NCBI GenBank assembly: GCA_965661115.1
Contig: CBFICO010000118.1
Span: 1-7,112, forward strand
Origin: UBA6770 sp965661115
GTDB taxonomy: Bacteria; Bacteroidota; Bacteroidia; Flavobacteriales_G; Salibacteraceae
Length of the DNA stretch: 7,112 nucleotides
Direction: 5' to 3'
Shown piece after piece: positions 6,220 to 7,112 of this stretch. The notes beneath the pieces are model-generated. The model saw only the letters and a list, made by a program, of their open reading frames with translations, did not search any database and was not told where the DNA came from. The translations under genes were made by a program, and so were the position numbers. Numbering within the stretch: the stretch's first letter is position 1; every line of letters begins with the position of its first letter.

Positions 6220-7112
6220 TTAAGCGTTCAAAATTTTAATTTTTGATAAAGCGTATTCAAACTGTTCATCGGTGATATCCAGATGAGTAACCAATCGAAT
6301 GCTTGTTTCTGTTAGCGTTAAAGCATGAATACCGTTTGCAGTTAGCTGCTCCAATACTTTATCTTTTGTTTCTTGATCATTAAAATGAACCATTACAATG
6401 TTGGTCTCAACGGGTGTTACATCAGAAACAAAGCTTAGCTGAGAAAAAGCTTCACCTAGCAGCTTTGCTTTACTATGGTCTTTAGCTAACCTTTCTACAT
6501 TATTATCTAATGCGTAAATACCAGCGGCAGCCAAATAGCCGGCTTGTCGCATGCCACCACCAAAACGCTTACGCACTCTTCTGGCGGCATGAATAAATTT
6601 CTTGCTGCCAACCAAAACACTTCCAACTGGAGCGCCTAAACCTTTACTCAAACAGATGCTTATTGTATCAAAACAATTACCTATTTCTTTTGGTGAATAA
6701 CCAGCTGCTACAGTTGCATTAAAAATGCGAGCACCGTCTAAGTGTAATTTTAATTTATGAACCTTAGTCAGGTTCTGAATCTCTTTAATTGCACTAATAT
6801 CGTAAACAGTTCCACCTGCTTTATTGCACGTATTCTCCAAAGAAACTAATCTAGAAGTAGGAAAATGCACATTATCAGCTTTCAATTCCTTTTCGATCTG
6901 CTCGGCAGTTATCTGACCTTTTACTCCTTCAATTAAGGTTGCAGTAACTCCTGAGTTGGCAGCAATACCACCACCCTCGTACACATGAATATGAGATCGA
7001 GTATCGCAAATAACCTCATCTCCAGATCTTGTATGCACATTGATGGCAACTTGATTAGTCTGTGTTCCACTGCTGCAGAACAGGCCCGCCTCTTTACCAA
7101 AAATATCTGCAG
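6220..7112 (-). CDS. ltaE: Low-specificity L-threonine aldolase (partial, N-terminus outside the window)
   Basis: This fold-type I PLP enzyme cleaves L-threonine or L-allo-threonine to glycine and acetaldehyde in the cytoplasm. The frame stays open to the window edge, adding 24 residues (ADIFGKEAGLFCSSGTQTNQ then VAIN) before the GTG at 7036-7038, which encodes an internal Val in the conserved AINVHTRSGDEV and is not a start. The 296 visible residues leave about 40-50 missing against the usual 340-residue length. In fragment numbering, SSGTQTNQ (13-20) is the phosphate-binding loop, His40 in RSHIHVYEGG probably stacks on PLP, Asp125 and Arg128 lie in LHLDGAR, Lys156 in SICLSKGLGAPVG is the Schiff-base lysine, Arg188 is in GGMRQAG and Arg272 in IRLVTHLD. 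Its stop lies 31 nt before the lipoprotein start (7 nt from the alternative one), so the three minus-strand genes may form one transcript. Confidence 0.93.
   Translation of the reverse strand, partial: ADIFGKEAGLFCSSGTQTNQVAINVHTRSGDEVICDTRSHIHVYEGGGIAANSGVTATLIEGVKGQITAEQIEKELKADNVHFPTSRLVSLENTCNKAGGTVYDISAIKEIQNLTKVHKLKLHLDGARIFNATVAAGYSPKEIGNCFDTISICLSKGLGAPVGSVLVGSKKFIHAARRVRKRFGGGMRQAGYLAAAGIYALDNNVERLAKDHSKAKLLGEAFSQLSFVSDVTPVETNIVMVHFNDQETKDKVLEQLTANGIHALTLTETSIRLVTHLDITDEQFEYALSKIKILNA

Noticed and set aside
7036..7038. GTG as the start of the threonine aldolase
   Set aside because: The frame continues upstream to the window edge and encodes the conserved phosphate-binding loop SSGTQTNQ, so the gene is truncated by the window and this codon is an internal valine.

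Overview
The window looks like an ordinary chromosomal stretch from an AT-rich member of the Bacteroidota, most likely order Flavobacteriales. Pointers are the Nif3 / coiled-coil zinc-ribbon gene pair, the near absence of Shine-Dalgarno sequences before plus-strand starts, a lipoprotein with a typical lipobox, and a FadL/OMPP1-type outer-membrane protein of the form common in flavobacteria. This is judged from protein features alone; no search was possible.

The plus-strand left half (1-3916) holds two transcription units. The first is the last 18 codons of a Nif3-like gene followed 10 nt later by a coiled-coil protein whose C-terminal zinc ribbon has lost three of its four cysteines; a hairpin with a T-tract closes the unit at about 863-900. 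The second starts in the following gap and encodes a glycolytic GAPDH (start placed at 1009) and two tandem, divergent GH17-family (exo-beta-1,3-glucanase-like) proteins without signal peptides. The spacings are 37 and 9 nt, so this looks like one operon linking cytoplasmic beta-1,3-glucan (laminarin-type) oligosaccharide handling to lower glycolysis.

The minus-strand right half (3938-7112) reads right to left: a low-specificity L-threonine aldolase cut off by the window edge at its N-terminus, a Ser/Asn/Tyr-rich lipoprotein, and the FadL/OMPP1-type outer-membrane protein. The last two are separated by one nucleotide and are probably translationally coupled, suggesting a cell-envelope pair. 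The two halves converge at 3917-3937 on a small AU-rich hairpin.

I saw no mobile element, CRISPR array, tRNA, rRNA or riboswitch. Nothing here amounts to a clearly new system. The items most worth a second look are the tandem cytoplasmic GH17 pair behind gapA, the decayed zinc ribbon, and the lipoprotein/outer-membrane protein pair.
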